A stretch of DNA of 64,000 nucleotides from an uncultured Prevotella sp. (GCA_900551055.1 URUK01000011.1:1-64000), one strand, 5' to 3'; counted from the first letter of the stretch, positions 18,807 to 28,919 are shown. Numbers and translations are program-made. The notes: generated from the letters alone by a model not told the origin.

Positions 18807-20165
18807 TTATTTCCCGTTTGCCAGCCTTTCCTTGATGGCCTTGCTCTCAGCCTCGTAACCGGGTTTGTCGAGCAATGCAAACATATTCTTCTTGTAAGCT
18901 TCTACTCCCGGCTGGTTGAAAGGATTAACACCGAGAACGTTGCCGCTTATGCCGCAAGCTATCTCGAAGAAGTAAATCAGCTGCCCGATGTAGTATTCGT
19001 TCAGTTCGGGAACGCTCAGACGGATGTTGGGCACACCGCCGTCAACATGTGCGAGGCGCGTTCCGAGTTCAGCCATCTTGTTCACTTCGTCCACACGCTT
19101 GCCTGCAAGGAAGTTCAGTCCGTCAAGGTTCTCCTCGTCATACGGGAACAACAGCTCCTTGTTGGGCTGCTCTATGCTTATCACCGTTTCAAAGATTGAA
19201 CGCTCGCCCTGCTGTATCCACTGCCCCATTGAATGAAGGTCGGTAGTGAAATCACATGAAGCCGGGAATATGCCCTTGCCGTCCTTGCCTTCGCTCTCGC
19301 CGTAAAGCTGCTTCCACCACTCACTCATGAAGTGCAGCTTAGGCTGATAGTTAACCATTATTTCTATCTTCTTGCCAGCCTGCTCATACAGTCCGTTGCG
19401 CACAGCAGCATATATTGCCGCAGGATTTTCATCGTATGCGACGTCCTTTCCACACGCTTTCTCCATCTCGGCGGCACCGGCTACAAGCTGACGGATGTCA
19501 AATCCGGCGCATGCAATAGGCAGAAGGCCGACCGGAGTGAGGACAGAGAAGCGTCCGCCAACGTTGTCAGGAATTACAAAAGTCTTGTATCCCTCTTTAT
19601 CTGCAGCCGCACGGGCAGCTCCCTTCTTTGCGTCGGTAACGGCAACGATCACTTTCTTGGCCTCGTCCTTGCCGCGCTGCTCCTCGCATTGCTTCTTGAG
19701 CAGACGGAAGGTGAGTGCCGTTTCGGTGGTAGTTCCTGACTTTGATATGTTTATTACGCCGAACTTCTTGTCTTTTAGATATTCGGTAAGCTCATAAAGA
19801 TAGTCCTCGCCGATGTTGTTTCCGGCAAAAAGAATGGTCGGATTCTTTTTGTCTCCAACAAGCCAGGCAAACGAATTGCCCATAGCCTCGATGACAGCAC
19901 GCGCTCCAAGGTAGCTGCCGCCGATGCCGGCAACGACTATAGCCTCGCAATTTTCACGCAGAACGTCAGCGCAGTCCTGGATTTCCTGCAAGAAATCAGG
20001 CGTGATTGACGACGGAAGATGAAGCCAACCGAGGAAATCATTACCGGGACAAGTACCGTTCTCAAGAGCGTCTTGCGCCGCCTTTACTTTCGGCTCATAA
20101 GCCTTTACCGTGCCCTCAGCAAGAAACTGAACGGCCTTCGTTACGTCTAATGTGATATTTTTCAT
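18807..20165 (-). CDS. pgi: Glucose-6-phosphate isomerase
   Basis: Interconverts glucose-6-phosphate and fructose-6-phosphate. The 452 residues match the shorter PGI type of Firmicutes and Bacteroidetes. Landmarks are [36 protein letters not shown] (phosphate-binding SIS strand), [14 protein letters not shown] and the later [16 protein letters not shown] carrying the catalytic Lys. The start follows the gpsA stop by 25 bases, so both are in one unit downstream of lysS. Confidence 0.97.
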   Translation of the reverse strand: MKNITLDVTKAVQFLAEGTVKAYEPKVKAAQDALENGTCPGNDFLGWLHLPSSITPDFLQEIQDCADVLRENCEAIVVAGIGGSYLGARAVIEAMGNSFAWLVGDKKNPTILFAGNNIGEDYLYELTEYLKDKKFGVINISKSGTTTETALTFRLLKKQCEEQRGKDEAKKVIVAVTDAKKGAARAAADKEGYKTFVIPDNVGGRFSVLTPVGLLPIACAGFDIRQLVAGAAEMEKACGKDVAYDENPAAIYAAVRNGLYEQAGKKIEIMVNYQPKLHFMSEWWKQLYGESEGKDGKGIFPASCDFTTDLHSMGQWIQQGERSIFETVISIEQPNKELLFPYDEENLDGLNFLAGKRVDEVNKMAELGTRLAHVDGGVPNIRLSVPELNEYYIGQLIYFFEIACGISGNVLGVNPFNQPGVEAYKKNMFALLDKPGYEAESKAIKERLANGK

Positions 20166-20190
20166 TTGTTTATAAGATTATGATTCTCCT

Positions 20191-21186
20191 TTATCTGAAA
20201 GAATCAGTTAATAACTTTATCTCTATTTGCGGTGAAATCCGTTCGTAAAGGATGTTGTACACGGCATCAAGTATGGGCATGTTGACGTGGCAATGCCGGT
20301 TGATTTCCTTCATACACTTGGTTCCGAAATATCCCTCGGCAATCATCTCCATCTCGATTTGCGCACTCTTTATACTGTACCCCTTGCCTATCATCGTACC
20401 GAACGTGCGGTTGCGCGAGAAGTTCGAATAGCCCGTAACAAGCAAGTCGCCAAGGTAAACGGAGTCTGTTATGTTCCTGTCGAGCGGATAGACAGACTTC
20501 AGGAAGCGTGACATTTCCTGCACGGCATTGGCCATAAGCACCGACATGAAGTTGTCACCGTACTTCAAACCGTTGCATATTCCTGCGGCTATGGCATAAA
20601 CATTCTTCAGCACTGACGCGTATTCAATGCCTATGACATCGCTGCTCGTCTTCGTCTTTATATAGTCACATGCAAGGATTTCAGAAAAAGCCTGCGCCTT
20701 TTCATGGTCACTACAACCTACAGTAAGGTATGACAACCGCTCAAGTGCCACCTCCTCGGCATGCGACGGGCCGCCAAGGCAGGCAAGGTTTTCATACGGA
20801 ACATCATATACCTGATGAAAGAACTCCGAACAAACAAGGTTCTCATCCGGCACAATACCTTTGATGGCAGTCACTACGAACTTGTCTCTTATGCGTGTCT
20901 TCAGCCTCTTCAGATGGTTTTTTATATAAGCCGACGGCGTTACGAAGATAAGCGTATCGTATGCCTGCACAATCTTGTTTATGTCACTGAAAAACTCAAT
21001 TTCGCCAATATTGAAGTGCACGCTTGTCAAATAAGCCGGATTATGGCCGAGCCTCTTGAAGTCTTCTATGCGGTCATCGCGGCGCATATACCACCCTATA
21101 TGGCGCGTATGCTCCACCACTATCTTGGCGATGGCCGTAGCCCAGCTGCCTCCGCCGATAATCGCAATCCTACCGCAATCGTACAT
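20191..21186 (-). CDS. gpsA: NAD(P)-dependent glycerol-3-phosphate dehydrogenase
   Basis: Makes sn-glycerol-3-phosphate from dihydroxyacetone phosphate for phospholipid synthesis. The 331 residues from MYDCGRIAI contain the dinucleotide-binding IIGGGSWATAIAKI, the FVTPSAYIKNHL strand, VTAIKGI, the GPSHAEEVA loop and the C-terminal helical substrate domain (IGIEYASVLKNVYAIAAG). A TTG six codons upstream is in frame, but ATG 21186 is the natural start. Confidence 0.94.
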   Translation of the reverse strand: MYDCGRIAIIGGGSWATAIAKIVVEHTRHIGWYMRRDDRIEDFKRLGHNPAYLTSVHFNIGEIEFFSDINKIVQAYDTLIFVTPSAYIKNHLKRLKTRIRDKFVVTAIKGIVPDENLVCSEFFHQVYDVPYENLACLGGPSHAEEVALERLSYLTVGCSDHEKAQAFSEILACDYIKTKTSSDVIGIEYASVLKNVYAIAAGICNGLKYGDNFMSVLMANAVQEMSRFLKSVYPLDRNITDSVYLGDLLVTGYSNFSRNRTFGTMIGKGYSIKSAQIEMEMIAEGYFGTKCMKEINRHCHVNMPILDAVYNILYERISPQIEIKLLTDSFR

Positions 21187-21220
21187 TTTATAATAAATTG
21201 ACAATTAAAAATTGAGAATT

Positions 21221-21289
21221 GAGAATTATGATTACCCTTGTCCGTTTCGCTTGTGCTGCGTCATGTCAGCAAAGGTAATCATAATTCTC
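21221..21289. repeat. Long inverted repeat between lysS and gpsA
   Basis: GAGAATTATGATTACC (21221-21236) pairs perfectly with GGTAATCATAATTCTC (21274-21289). Further partial pairing extends outward through AATTGA-rich arms. Located between two same-strand genes, it could end most lysS transcripts or act as an RNA processing or stability element. Confidence 0.7.
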
Positions 21290-21298
21290 CATTTCCAA

Positions 21299-23041
21299 TT
21301 ATGAATTTTCAATTTTGTTTGCAGCCTCTATCCACTTGGCGAACTCGTCAACCTTCGGGTTTTCGTAGCCCAGCTTGTATTTCTTGTTCACTCCGCAAGC
21401 GTCCATCTGAAGTTTCTGTGGGTTCACGTCCTTGATGTCTGACACAAGGTAATAGCCGCACTTGTTGAGCACGGGCACCCATTCTTCGGGCACGCCCAAG
21501 GCTTTCCACTCCTCAACGCTGCTCTTCGGTGCTTTCTTTTCCGGACGCATCTGTGGGAAGAAGAGCACCTCCTGAATATATGTCTTGCCCGTCATGAGCA
21601 TCACAAGGCGGTCGATGCCGATGCCGATACCGCTCGTCGGCGGCATACCGTACTGCAAGGCGCGCAGGAAGTCCTGGTCGATAATCATTGCCTCGTCGTC
21701 TCCCTTGTCAGCCAAACGCATCTGTTCCTTGAAGCGTTCTTCCTGGTCGATGGGGTCATTAAGCTCCGAATAAGCGTTGGCAAGCTCTTTTCCGTTCACC
21801 ATAAGTTCGAAACGCTCGGTCAGTCCGGGCTTTGAGCGGTGCATCTTCGTCAGCGGCGACATCTCAACGGGATAGTCGGTGATAAACGTAGGCTGGATGA
21901 ACGTGCCCTCGCAGAATTCCCCGAATATTTCATCTATGAGCTTTCCTTTGCCCATAGTGTCGTCAATCTCCATGTTGAGTTTCCTGCACACCTCGCGGAT
22001 TTGAGCCTCGTCCATGCCGTTAAGGTCGTAACCGATCTTCTCCTTGATGGCGTCAAGAATGGGAAGGCGGCGGTACGGAGCCTTGAAACTTACGATGTTT
22101 CCGTCAATCTCGCGCTCGGGTTTGCCGTTTACGGCTATGCAGACGGTTTCCAAGAGTTTCTCGGTGAACGACATCATCCAGTTGTAGTCCTTGTATTGCA
22201 CGTACAGTTCCATACAGGTGAACTCCGGGTTGTGGTTGCGGTCCATGCCTTCGTTGCGGAAGTTCTTGCCAATCTCATACACGCCTTCAAATCCGCCTAC
22301 GATAAGACGCTTCAAGTAAAGCTCCGTGGCGATGCGCATGTACATGTCTGTGTCAAGCGCATTGAAATGCGTTATAAACGGCCTTGCGCTGGCTCCGCCG
22401 GCAATTGTCTGTAGCGTAGGAGTCTCAACCTCGGTGTATCCGGCCTCGTCGAGCACCTTCCTTATTGTCCTTATGACCGTGGCACGCTGAAGGAAGGTGT
22501 CCTTCACGCCGTCGTTCACCACAAGGTCTACGTACCTCTGGCGGTAACGCAGCTCCGGGTCGTCGAACTTGTCGTAGGCCACTCCGTCCTTGTATTTCAC
22601 TATCGGCAGCGGCTTGAGGCTCTTCGAGAGCAGCGTCAGGCTCTGAGCGTGAACGCTGATTTCGCCCGTCTGCGTGCGGAACACAAAGCCCTTTACGCCA
22701 ATGAAGTCGCCGATGTCCAAGAGTTTCTTGAACACCTTGTTATATAAGTCTTTGTCCTCACCGGGACAAATGTCGTCACGTGTGATGTAAACCTGTATTC
22801 TTCCCTTCGAATCCTGAAGCTCGGCGAAGGCCGCCTTGCCCATTACGCGGCGGCTCATCATACGCCCGGCGATGCACACCTCGCGGCGCGGCTCGTCGTC
22901 ATTGAAATCCGCCTTGATGTCGGTTGAAAATGCGTTTGTTGGATACTCTGCCGCCGGATACGGGTCAATGCCCATAGCGCGCAGTTCTTCGAGACTTTGG
23001 CGTCTGCCGATTTCCTGTTCACTCAGTTCTAAAACGTTCAT
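21299..23041 (-). CDS. lysS: Lysyl-tRNA synthetase (class II) with C-terminal extension
   Basis: Charges tRNA-Lys. The N-terminal OB-fold carries CIAGRMMSRRVMGKAAF. Class II motifs are FLQRATVIRTIRKVLD (motif 1), FRNEGMDRNHNPEFTCMELY (motif 2) and GIGIGIDRLVMLMTG (motif 3). Compared with the usual 500 residues this protein has about 75 more after motif 3 (PEKKAPKSSVEEWKALGVP to the end), with a helix-hairpin-like PVLNKCGYYLVSDI segment. Such extended LysRS is known to me from Bacteroidetes. It is the first gene of a lysS-gpsA-pgi cluster. Confidence 0.97.
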   Translation of the reverse strand: MNVLELSEQEIGRRQSLEELRAMGIDPYPAAEYPTNAFSTDIKADFNDDEPRREVCIAGRMMSRRVMGKAAFAELQDSKGRIQVYITRDDICPGEDKDLYNKVFKKLLDIGDFIGVKGFVFRTQTGEISVHAQSLTLLSKSLKPLPIVKYKDGVAYDKFDDPELRYRQRYVDLVVNDGVKDTFLQRATVIRTIRKVLDEAGYTEVETPTLQTIAGGASARPFITHFNALDTDMYMRIATELYLKRLIVGGFEGVYEIGKNFRNEGMDRNHNPEFTCMELYVQYKDYNWMMSFTEKLLETVCIAVNGKPEREIDGNIVSFKAPYRRLPILDAIKEKIGYDLNGMDEAQIREVCRKLNMEIDDTMGKGKLIDEIFGEFCEGTFIQPTFITDYPVEMSPLTKMHRSKPGLTERFELMVNGKELANAYSELNDPIDQEERFKEQMRLADKGDDEAMIIDQDFLRALQYGMPPTSGIGIGIDRLVMLMTGKTYIQEVLFFPQMRPEKKAPKSSVEEWKALGVPEEWVPVLNKCGYYLVSDIKDVNPQKLQMDACGVNKKYKLGYENPKVDEFAKWIEAANKIENS

Positions 23042-23324
23042 ATATCAAACTATGTTCTTTTATGAATATATGGCACTACGCCGCACACACGTCCCCTGCC
23101 AGGCACGCGCACGGCCTGCGGAAAGAGTGTACTTTTCAGTTTGGGCGCAATATATTTGTTGCAAAAATACAAATAATCGCCGACATTGACGAATTATTAA
23201 GGAAAATTTGCGCAACACACAAACCTGATTAAGAACTACGGGCTGCCATTTCGGCGACATCAAAGGCTAACGAAACCGGCACAACCTGAAAACCTTGCCG
23301 CAACACAGCGCAAAACCGCCGTAA

Positions 23325-23418
23325 ACAAAGCACTTTCCAAAAGACGGTCTTTTGACTTGTAAAAGGCCATCTTTTATGACGCAAAAAGCCGCCTTTCGCA
23401 ATGCAAAAGGCGGCCTTT
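23325..23418. repeat. Palindromic-unit array (copy 3), terminator-like
   Basis: Units CCAAAAGACGGTCTTTTG, GTAAAAGGCCATCTTTTATG, GCAAAAAGCCGCCTTTCGC and GCAAAAGGCGGCCTTTT follow one another. The last two fold into a hairpin with T-runs outside on both strands, 40 bases beyond the last gene of the lipoprotein operon. The rest of the 410-base gap up to lysS holds only a possible lysS -7 box (minus-strand TATTTTTG, 23162-23169). Confidence 0.8.
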
Positions 23419-23454
23419 TAAAAAGTGCCCGTTATCGGGCCATAAGCCCGGCTG

Positions 23455-25731
23455 TCAATACATATACTCAACCGGCGACTTTATGAAACGTACAATGCGC
23501 GTGTTGTTCTTGCCGTTCACCTGCCTGTACATGCCGTAACCTGTAAAATAGTGGAACCATCCGAGGTTGGAAGGCGAATAGCAGGCTATCACCACCTTGT
23601 TGTGGTTTATGCCGTTGTTGTTCCATTGGGCGCCCGGCCCGTAAAACGTAACCGACTCCTGCTTCACTCCCTGCATTTTGTCGTACACTTCAACATGGTA
23701 GATTGTGGGCAGCTTCATGCTTCCAACGGTCAAATCCTCACGGCGCCCGGTGGCGGTAAACACCTCACGGTTGCCTTCCCACGGCGACTGTACGGCGTAA
23801 GGGCCGCCAGACGTGTCGAAACGCATATAGCCGTCACCGTTGAATATGCGGTCGTAGTACTCCACGGGAGGCATCTCATAGCCGTCGGGCGACAGGAGTT
23901 TCGGGTCAAGCTGTCCCATATTGACCGGCGGATTTTGGTTATAGCCTTTCAGTTTCAGCACTCCCCCGTCGTCAACCCCTTCCAATGCGATGCCGTTGTC
24001 ACCGATGTATGACGAATTGTTCCACAGCCTCATATACTCTTCGGTGGTACATCCGTTCAGGTATTCAAGCACGGTCTGCCCGCGCTTTGCAGCCGGGTCG
24101 TCGGGTACAAGGATTTGGTCGGAAAAGTCTTTTGAGTTTCCCATCGCGTTGTACTTGCACCACCATACGCCGTTCATCAGCGTTACGGGCATGCCGAAGT
24201 TGCGCCGCTTAACGACATACTCTTCAGTTTCCTCGCCGCTGCCGGTCTTGCGCACCACCAGCCTTGCCGCCTGTACGCGCCCGTCAGCCTTCGGGTCGTT
24301 CGGTCTCCAGCCGCCCACTATGCGGTAAGTGTTCCCCTGCCCTTCAGCCAGCTCTACCTTCAGCCATTCGTCTTCACCGTCGAAACGGGGAACAACCTCA
24401 TATCCTTCGGGCATTATGAAACGTCCCAGCTCGTTGTCCACATATCTGCCAAAATCGCAAGTGAAATCGTCACGTCCGAACTGCAAGCTGCCTTCCAAAC
24501 GTATGGGGTTAGCCTGCAATGTCAGTATCAACCGGTCTTCCTCATAAACTCCCTGCAAGCTTTTATGGCGGAATTGTACGGTCACTTTCTCCACTGGATA
24601 ATTCGGCGGCGGCAGTTGCTTCCTTACGCGGAACAGGTTTGAGCCGGAACCGCCTCCGTCACGGCCTGCGGCCTCAACAGATACCGACGAGGAGGAAACC
24701 GAGACAAGCTCAAGCTCATCGTCACAGTCCAACGCCATTATGAAGTCGGCCGGCGCGCTCGGCAATATCAGTTCGTCGCCGTTGCCGGCAATCTGCGCCC
24801 CTTCGGGCAATTCTGACTTCTCACGGTCTATGGTTATGCGTCCTTCCAAGTCGGGAAGGAGCGGAGAATCTCCTCCATTTTCCCATGCCTCAACTTCCAA
24901 CTTGACGTCTTGTGTAACAGCATCCTTACGAACCGTCAGCGTATAGACGGCGTTCCGCTTCAACTGTCCGGGCAGGCTCTCCTCCAAAATGTAGTCCCTG
25001 CCGCCGATGGAAGCCTCAACACTGACCTTCAAGTCAGTCCCGGCCTGTTCGTAAACGTAGGCAATCCCCAGCGAGTCGCTCTCAACGGGACGGGCAAAGC
25101 CTATGACACAATCATCTTTATCAGCTCCAACCGGCGACGAAACCTCTGCCTGCTCCATCAGGAAGCCTTCCTGCGCAATGTTTTTCAGCGTCACGCCTTT
25201 CACAACTACGTTCATCCCCCTTATATGCAGGTCGAAACGTGCCACGCCGCGTTTCATGTTTAAGGACAAGACTTGTCCTCCCGGCTGTCCGTCAAGCTTC
25301 AGTGTCCCGGTAAAAAAGTGCCTCACCCGCCCGTCTTGCGCCGGCACCGTAGTGGCCAGCCACTCCTTTTCGGTTATGCCTGACGCCTGCAACTGTCTCA
25401 AGTCGAGCCATCCGCCGGCATTCGCCAGCATGTACAGCGTGCCCGACATGCGGTCGAGCTTTATGGCATAACCGCTGCCTGTGTCATGCAAATCAGGATA
25501 AACCTTAGCCAGCACGCCGTTTTCAAACAGACAGGCTTGCATGTCGTTTACGGTGTTTTCCCCGTCTACGGATGCCTCGCCCTTGTCTGTATGATATTCG
25601 GAAAGCACGGCTTTCACAACAGCTCCACCGTCAGTCGTCATCGCGTCTTCCAACTGCTCGGTGCATGACGCACCGAGCAGAAGTATCAGACACATGCAGA
25701 CCGGCTGCAAATATTTCCTTACATTCATCAT
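23455..25731 (-). CDS. Large fimbrillin-like lipoprotein (FimB/Mfa2-type N-domain plus C-terminal domain)
   Basis: 758 residues, last gene of a four-lipoprotein operon. The lipobox LLLGASC puts the lipidated Cys at residue 23. Residues 24 to about 290 resemble the fimbrillin-family subunits of Bacteroidales: VNDMQACLFENGVLAKVY, a strand with MLANAGG, and MKRGVARFDLHI. They align by eye with the whole 296-residue neighbour. Residues 290-758 form a second domain shared with the 748-residue paralogue: VGGWRPNDPKADGRVQAARL, VVKRRNFGMPVTLMNGVWWC, KDFSDQIL and the end FIKSPVEYMY. Probably surface-exposed and adhesin-like; DUF4906 is a possible name, unconfirmed. Confidence 0.78.
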   Translation of the reverse strand: MMNVRKYLQPVCMCLILLLGASCTEQLEDAMTTDGGAVVKAVLSEYHTDKGEASVDGENTVNDMQACLFENGVLAKVYPDLHDTGSGYAIKLDRMSGTLYMLANAGGWLDLRQLQASGITEKEWLATTVPAQDGRVRHFFTGTLKLDGQPGGQVLSLNMKRGVARFDLHIRGMNVVVKGVTLKNIAQEGFLMEQAEVSSPVGADKDDCVIGFARPVESDSLGIAYVYEQAGTDLKVSVEASIGGRDYILEESLPGQLKRNAVYTLTVRKDAVTQDVKLEVEAWENGGDSPLLPDLEGRITIDREKSELPEGAQIAGNGDELILPSAPADFIMALDCDDELELVSVSSSSVSVEAAGRDGGGSGSNLFRVRKQLPPPNYPVEKVTVQFRHKSLQGVYEEDRLILTLQANPIRLEGSLQFGRDDFTCDFGRYVDNELGRFIMPEGYEVVPRFDGEDEWLKVELAEGQGNTYRIVGGWRPNDPKADGRVQAARLVVRKTGSGEETEEYVVKRRNFGMPVTLMNGVWWCKYNAMGNSKDFSDQILVPDDPAAKRGQTVLEYLNGCTTEEYMRLWNNSSYIGDNGIALEGVDDGGVLKLKGYNQNPPVNMGQLDPKLLSPDGYEMPPVEYYDRIFNGDGYMRFDTSGGPYAVQSPWEGNREVFTATGRREDLTVGSMKLPTIYHVEVYDKMQGVKQESVTFYGPGAQWNNNGINHNKVVIACYSPSNLGWFHYFTGYGMYRQVNGKNNTRIVRFIKSPVEYMY

Positions 25732-25749
25732 CCGATTTGTGTTTTAATC

Positions 25750-26640
25750 TTACAGCAAAGCGTCTGGGGACATGTCGGTGTTGCCGCCTTCCTCCCAATC
25801 TTCAAAGTTCGGCTTCACCGTTACGTCGATATAATCCTTGTTCACCGTTATCGTATAGACATGGTTGCGTTTCAAATCGCCTTCAAGTGTTTTGGTCATG
25901 GTCTTCACGGCACCGCCGTCAAAACCGGCCTCAACCTTTATTTCCATACCATTGTTTTCTTGTTCGTAAACATACAGTACGCCCGGAGCGTCATGAACAA
26001 CAGCCGGAAGAAATGCTGCTGTTGTGTCCTTGCGTTCCGTATTGTCGGGCGATTTCACTACATCACCTTGCGGAAAGAGGTAAACCGACCGTGCAACATT
26101 TGTCAACGTGAGGCTGTTGACCTCAACATCACCGGCAACATTGAGCACCAAATCAAAGCGGGCAACACCGCGCTTCAGTGTTATCGGCTTTGTAACAGCT
26201 CGCTGTCCTCGCGCGTCTAAAGCCAACACGCCGGTAAAGAAGTGCCCTGTCTCGCTGACAACAGGAGAGAAAGAGGTTTTCAACCATTCCGTTTCCGTTA
26301 TTCCTTCGGCCTGCAACTTCTCCAAGTCGATGGCGTTTGCCGTGTTCGCCTGCATGTACAGGTTACCTTTAAGGTTTTTCAACTGCAGGTTATACCCGTC
26401 GCTTGAAACCGGAAGATTTTTGTACACTTTGGTCATTACACCGTCTTCAAACAGACATGCCTGCATGTCTTCCACATCATTCTCTCCGTCAATCGTCTGC
26501 CCTCCTCCGTCAAAATCCGCCAGACGCGTCGTTATCACAGGTTCACGGTTGTCGTTTTCCGTATGTCCGCCTTCCGTGTCTGAACATGACGCCAACAACA
26601 AACCAATGCTCACAATACCAATTAAATTCAATTTTTTCAT
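25750..26640 (-). CDS. Short fimbrillin-like lipoprotein
   Basis: 296 residues with lipobox LLLASC (Cys19). It consists only of the N-terminal fimbrillin-like domain of its two large neighbours: VEDMQACLFEDGVMTKVY, LYMQANTANAIDLEKLQ, ETGHFFTGVLALD and LKRGVARFDLVL. It ends FEDWEEGGNTDMSPDALL, just where the larger proteins continue into their C-terminal domain. The frame ends in a normal stop with no trace of the missing domain downstream, so this looks like a designed short subunit rather than a broken gene. It lies 18 bases before the 758-residue gene and 32 after the 748-residue one. Confidence 0.78.
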   Translation of the reverse strand: MKKLNLIGIVSIGLLLASCSDTEGGHTENDNREPVITTRLADFDGGGQTIDGENDVEDMQACLFEDGVMTKVYKNLPVSSDGYNLQLKNLKGNLYMQANTANAIDLEKLQAEGITETEWLKTSFSPVVSETGHFFTGVLALDARGQRAVTKPITLKRGVARFDLVLNVAGDVEVNSLTLTNVARSVYLFPQGDVVKSPDNTERKDTTAAFLPAVVHDAPGVLYVYEQENNGMEIKVEAGFDGGAVKTMTKTLEGDLKRNHVYTITVNKDYIDVTVKPNFEDWEEGGNTDMSPDALL

Positions 26641-26672
26641 AATCCTTACAATCTTTTTACTTTTTGTTATTA

Positions 26673-28919
26673 TTAATAAATGTAATTGACAGGTGTCTTC
26701 ACGCAGCGTATAGTCCGCGTATTCCGCTTGTCTGCATCAGCATACTTTATCCAGGTGGCGCGGCCTGTCGGCGAGCTTGCAGGATACCCTTCAAGCATCC
26801 ACGTTTTCCCGGCAGTGCCGCTTGTAGCCATCAGGACTACCATCTTCGACAACGAGCCGGTTCCGCCGCCAGACTGGTTTCCCAATCCCAACATAACCCA
26901 ATGCGCTCCGTTGTAATTGAAATCATAATAGTTTATCGGCCCGTACTCTCCGTCGTCAACAGAAATGACACGCTCTGTTATCGTATATGTCAAACGTTGT
27001 CCCAACTGATTGTTGAAAGCGTTGCTGCCGTAGCCAAGTCCACAATCATTACCCCATGCAAAGAAGCGGTAATGGTTGTAACCTGGCACTTCGTAACCGT
27101 CGGGTGCCATCACAGTGGAATTGAGCGAACCAAAATCTGCATTTATGTTTTCGTCAAATCCGACGTAATGAAAATCCGCACCGTCATACGTCAGTTTCAA
27201 GCCCTTTGTATTGCCAGCCTGATACTGGTCGCCCAACAGGCTCAAGAACTCTTCATCACTGCAAGACTTCAGATAGTCGGCCACGCTGCCGCTGCCAACG
27301 GGGTCTGACTTGACAAGTATCTGGTCGTTGAAGTCCTTTACATCACCTCTCAAATTATACTTGCACCACCACACGCCGTTTACATTAACCACTGGAAGTC
27401 CCCAGTTACGACGTTTTACCGTGTAAGTTTCAGCATTTCCGCCATCAGCGTCAGACACAACAAGTCTCAATGACTGCACGCGTCCGTCGGCTTCAGGGTC
27501 GTTCGGCCTCCAGCCTCCTTCCAGATAAAACACGTTGTCCTGCTCTCCGACGTCAAGCCTTGCCCACTGCGGCTCTCCATTGTCAAACTCAAGCCTCATC
27601 ACCTTGCCGCCTCCCACGGTGAATGTAGCCAGCCGTCCGTCGGCATACCGTCCGAGGTCGCACACTCTGTCGGCATCAAACTTCAATATGCCTTCCATGC
27701 TAACGGGGTTTGGAGCAAAGGACAATACAATCCTTCCAACCTGAACATTCCGCCTGAACAAGTCGAGATATACATATTCCTGTACGCTGCCAGGCAATTT
27801 GTACGCACTTGCCACATCGACAGTCGCCACCTTCTGCATGTTCCTTGTCACCTTATGCGTAGTGACGGTTGCACCGTCAGCCAGCCCGTTTACCCGCACT
27901 TCAATTCCGCTTTCGGCCAAAAGAGCCAGCTGCGCACTGCTTTCCATATATGGAATGAACAGCGTGTCGCCTCTTTCATTCAGCCTGACACCTTCCGACA
28001 TTGTTGAAGCACTGCGGTCAATCCACCCCTTGCTTTCAAGAGCGGAGCCTGATGAAACGCCGCTTTCCCATTCGTCAGAAAGCACTTCAACCTTTAGGCT
28101 GGCTCCAACCCCATAAACTTTCAGCGTGTACACAGTGTTCCTCCTGATTGGAGGGAGCGTAGTTTTCAACTTTTGCCATGCCCCATTCATTGTTGCAGCC
28201 ACTTCCACTTCATGCGTGCCGCCTCCTTGTTCACAGAGATAGAACAGCGTTGCCTTCCGCTGTATGAACGGCTGACCGTCAAAACTCTTCAACATGTCAG
28301 CTGTTTCTGCCGTCCCGGGCTTACGCACATCATCCTGCACATTCACATAACCGCGGTCTGCAATGTCTTTCAGTGTCACGCTATGCACCTCAACGCCTTT
28401 GTACTGCGAATCCAAGTCTATGCGTGCCACACTGCGCTTGAGGCTTGCCGACGCCGGCTGATGCGTTGAGCCGGGAGCCAGTTCCATACGCCCTGTCATC
28501 ACTATGCCGTCTACAACCATGGACTCCGATGTCGCCGTAATTCCCAAGAAATCATCTTCTGTTGTAACATCCGGCCTGACATTGTCCATTCCGTCCACAC
28601 CTGAAGAATTGGCGAGGAAATACACCTGTCCGTCAGTCCGTGACGGATAAAAGCGGCAAATGCCGTCATCATCCACAGTAAGCCCACTGAACACCTCGTC
28701 CAATACTCCGTTCTCGAAGCGGTATCCGCTCAAAGTATTCACCCGTGACTCCACATCCGACGCAGTGCCTTCCATCATGCTTTGCGGTACAAGGCGCACA
28801 GCTACCGCACCGTCTTCTCCCATTGCCGGCATATCGTCTTGAACATCGCAGCTGGACAAAGCTGCTACGGCCAAAGCCATGCACGGCATCAATATACTGT
28901 TCTTTAACTTAATCATCAT
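26673..28919 (-). CDS. Large fimbrillin-like lipoprotein, paralogue
   Basis: 748 residues from MMIKLKNSIL; a frame opening 32 codons earlier overlaps the preceding gene and destroys the signal peptide. The lipobox AALSSC gives Cys24. The N-terminal fimbrillin-like domain has YRFENGVLDEVFSGL, VYFLANSSGVDG and LKRSVARIDLDSQ. The C-terminal domain shares with the 758-residue protein EGGWRPNDPEADGRVQSLRL, VKRRNWGLPVVNVNGVWWC, KDFNDQIL and the final CVKTPVNYIY. The start lies 16 bases past the stop of the protease-like gene. Likely outer-membrane, surface-facing; role in adhesion is inferred from family resemblance. Confidence 0.77.
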   Translation of the reverse strand: MMIKLKNSILMPCMALAVAALSSCDVQDDMPAMGEDGAVAVRLVPQSMMEGTASDVESRVNTLSGYRFENGVLDEVFSGLTVDDDGICRFYPSRTDGQVYFLANSSGVDGMDNVRPDVTTEDDFLGITATSESMVVDGIVMTGRMELAPGSTHQPASASLKRSVARIDLDSQYKGVEVHSVTLKDIADRGYVNVQDDVRKPGTAETADMLKSFDGQPFIQRKATLFYLCEQGGGTHEVEVAATMNGAWQKLKTTLPPIRRNTVYTLKVYGVGASLKVEVLSDEWESGVSSGSALESKGWIDRSASTMSEGVRLNERGDTLFIPYMESSAQLALLAESGIEVRVNGLADGATVTTHKVTRNMQKVATVDVASAYKLPGSVQEYVYLDLFRRNVQVGRIVLSFAPNPVSMEGILKFDADRVCDLGRYADGRLATFTVGGGKVMRLEFDNGEPQWARLDVGEQDNVFYLEGGWRPNDPEADGRVQSLRLVVSDADGGNAETYTVKRRNWGLPVVNVNGVWWCKYNLRGDVKDFNDQILVKSDPVGSGSVADYLKSCSDEEFLSLLGDQYQAGNTKGLKLTYDGADFHYVGFDENINADFGSLNSTVMAPDGYEVPGYNHYRFFAWGNDCGLGYGSNAFNNQLGQRLTYTITERVISVDDGEYGPINYYDFNYNGAHWVMLGLGNQSGGGTGSLSKMVVLMATSGTAGKTWMLEGYPASSPTGRATWIKYADADKRNTRTIRCVKTPVNYIY

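Noticed and set aside
25750..26640. Pseudogene by truncation of a large fimbrillin-like gene
   Set aside because: Normal start, lipobox and stop, tight operon spacing and no residual second-domain sequence argue for an intact short subunit.
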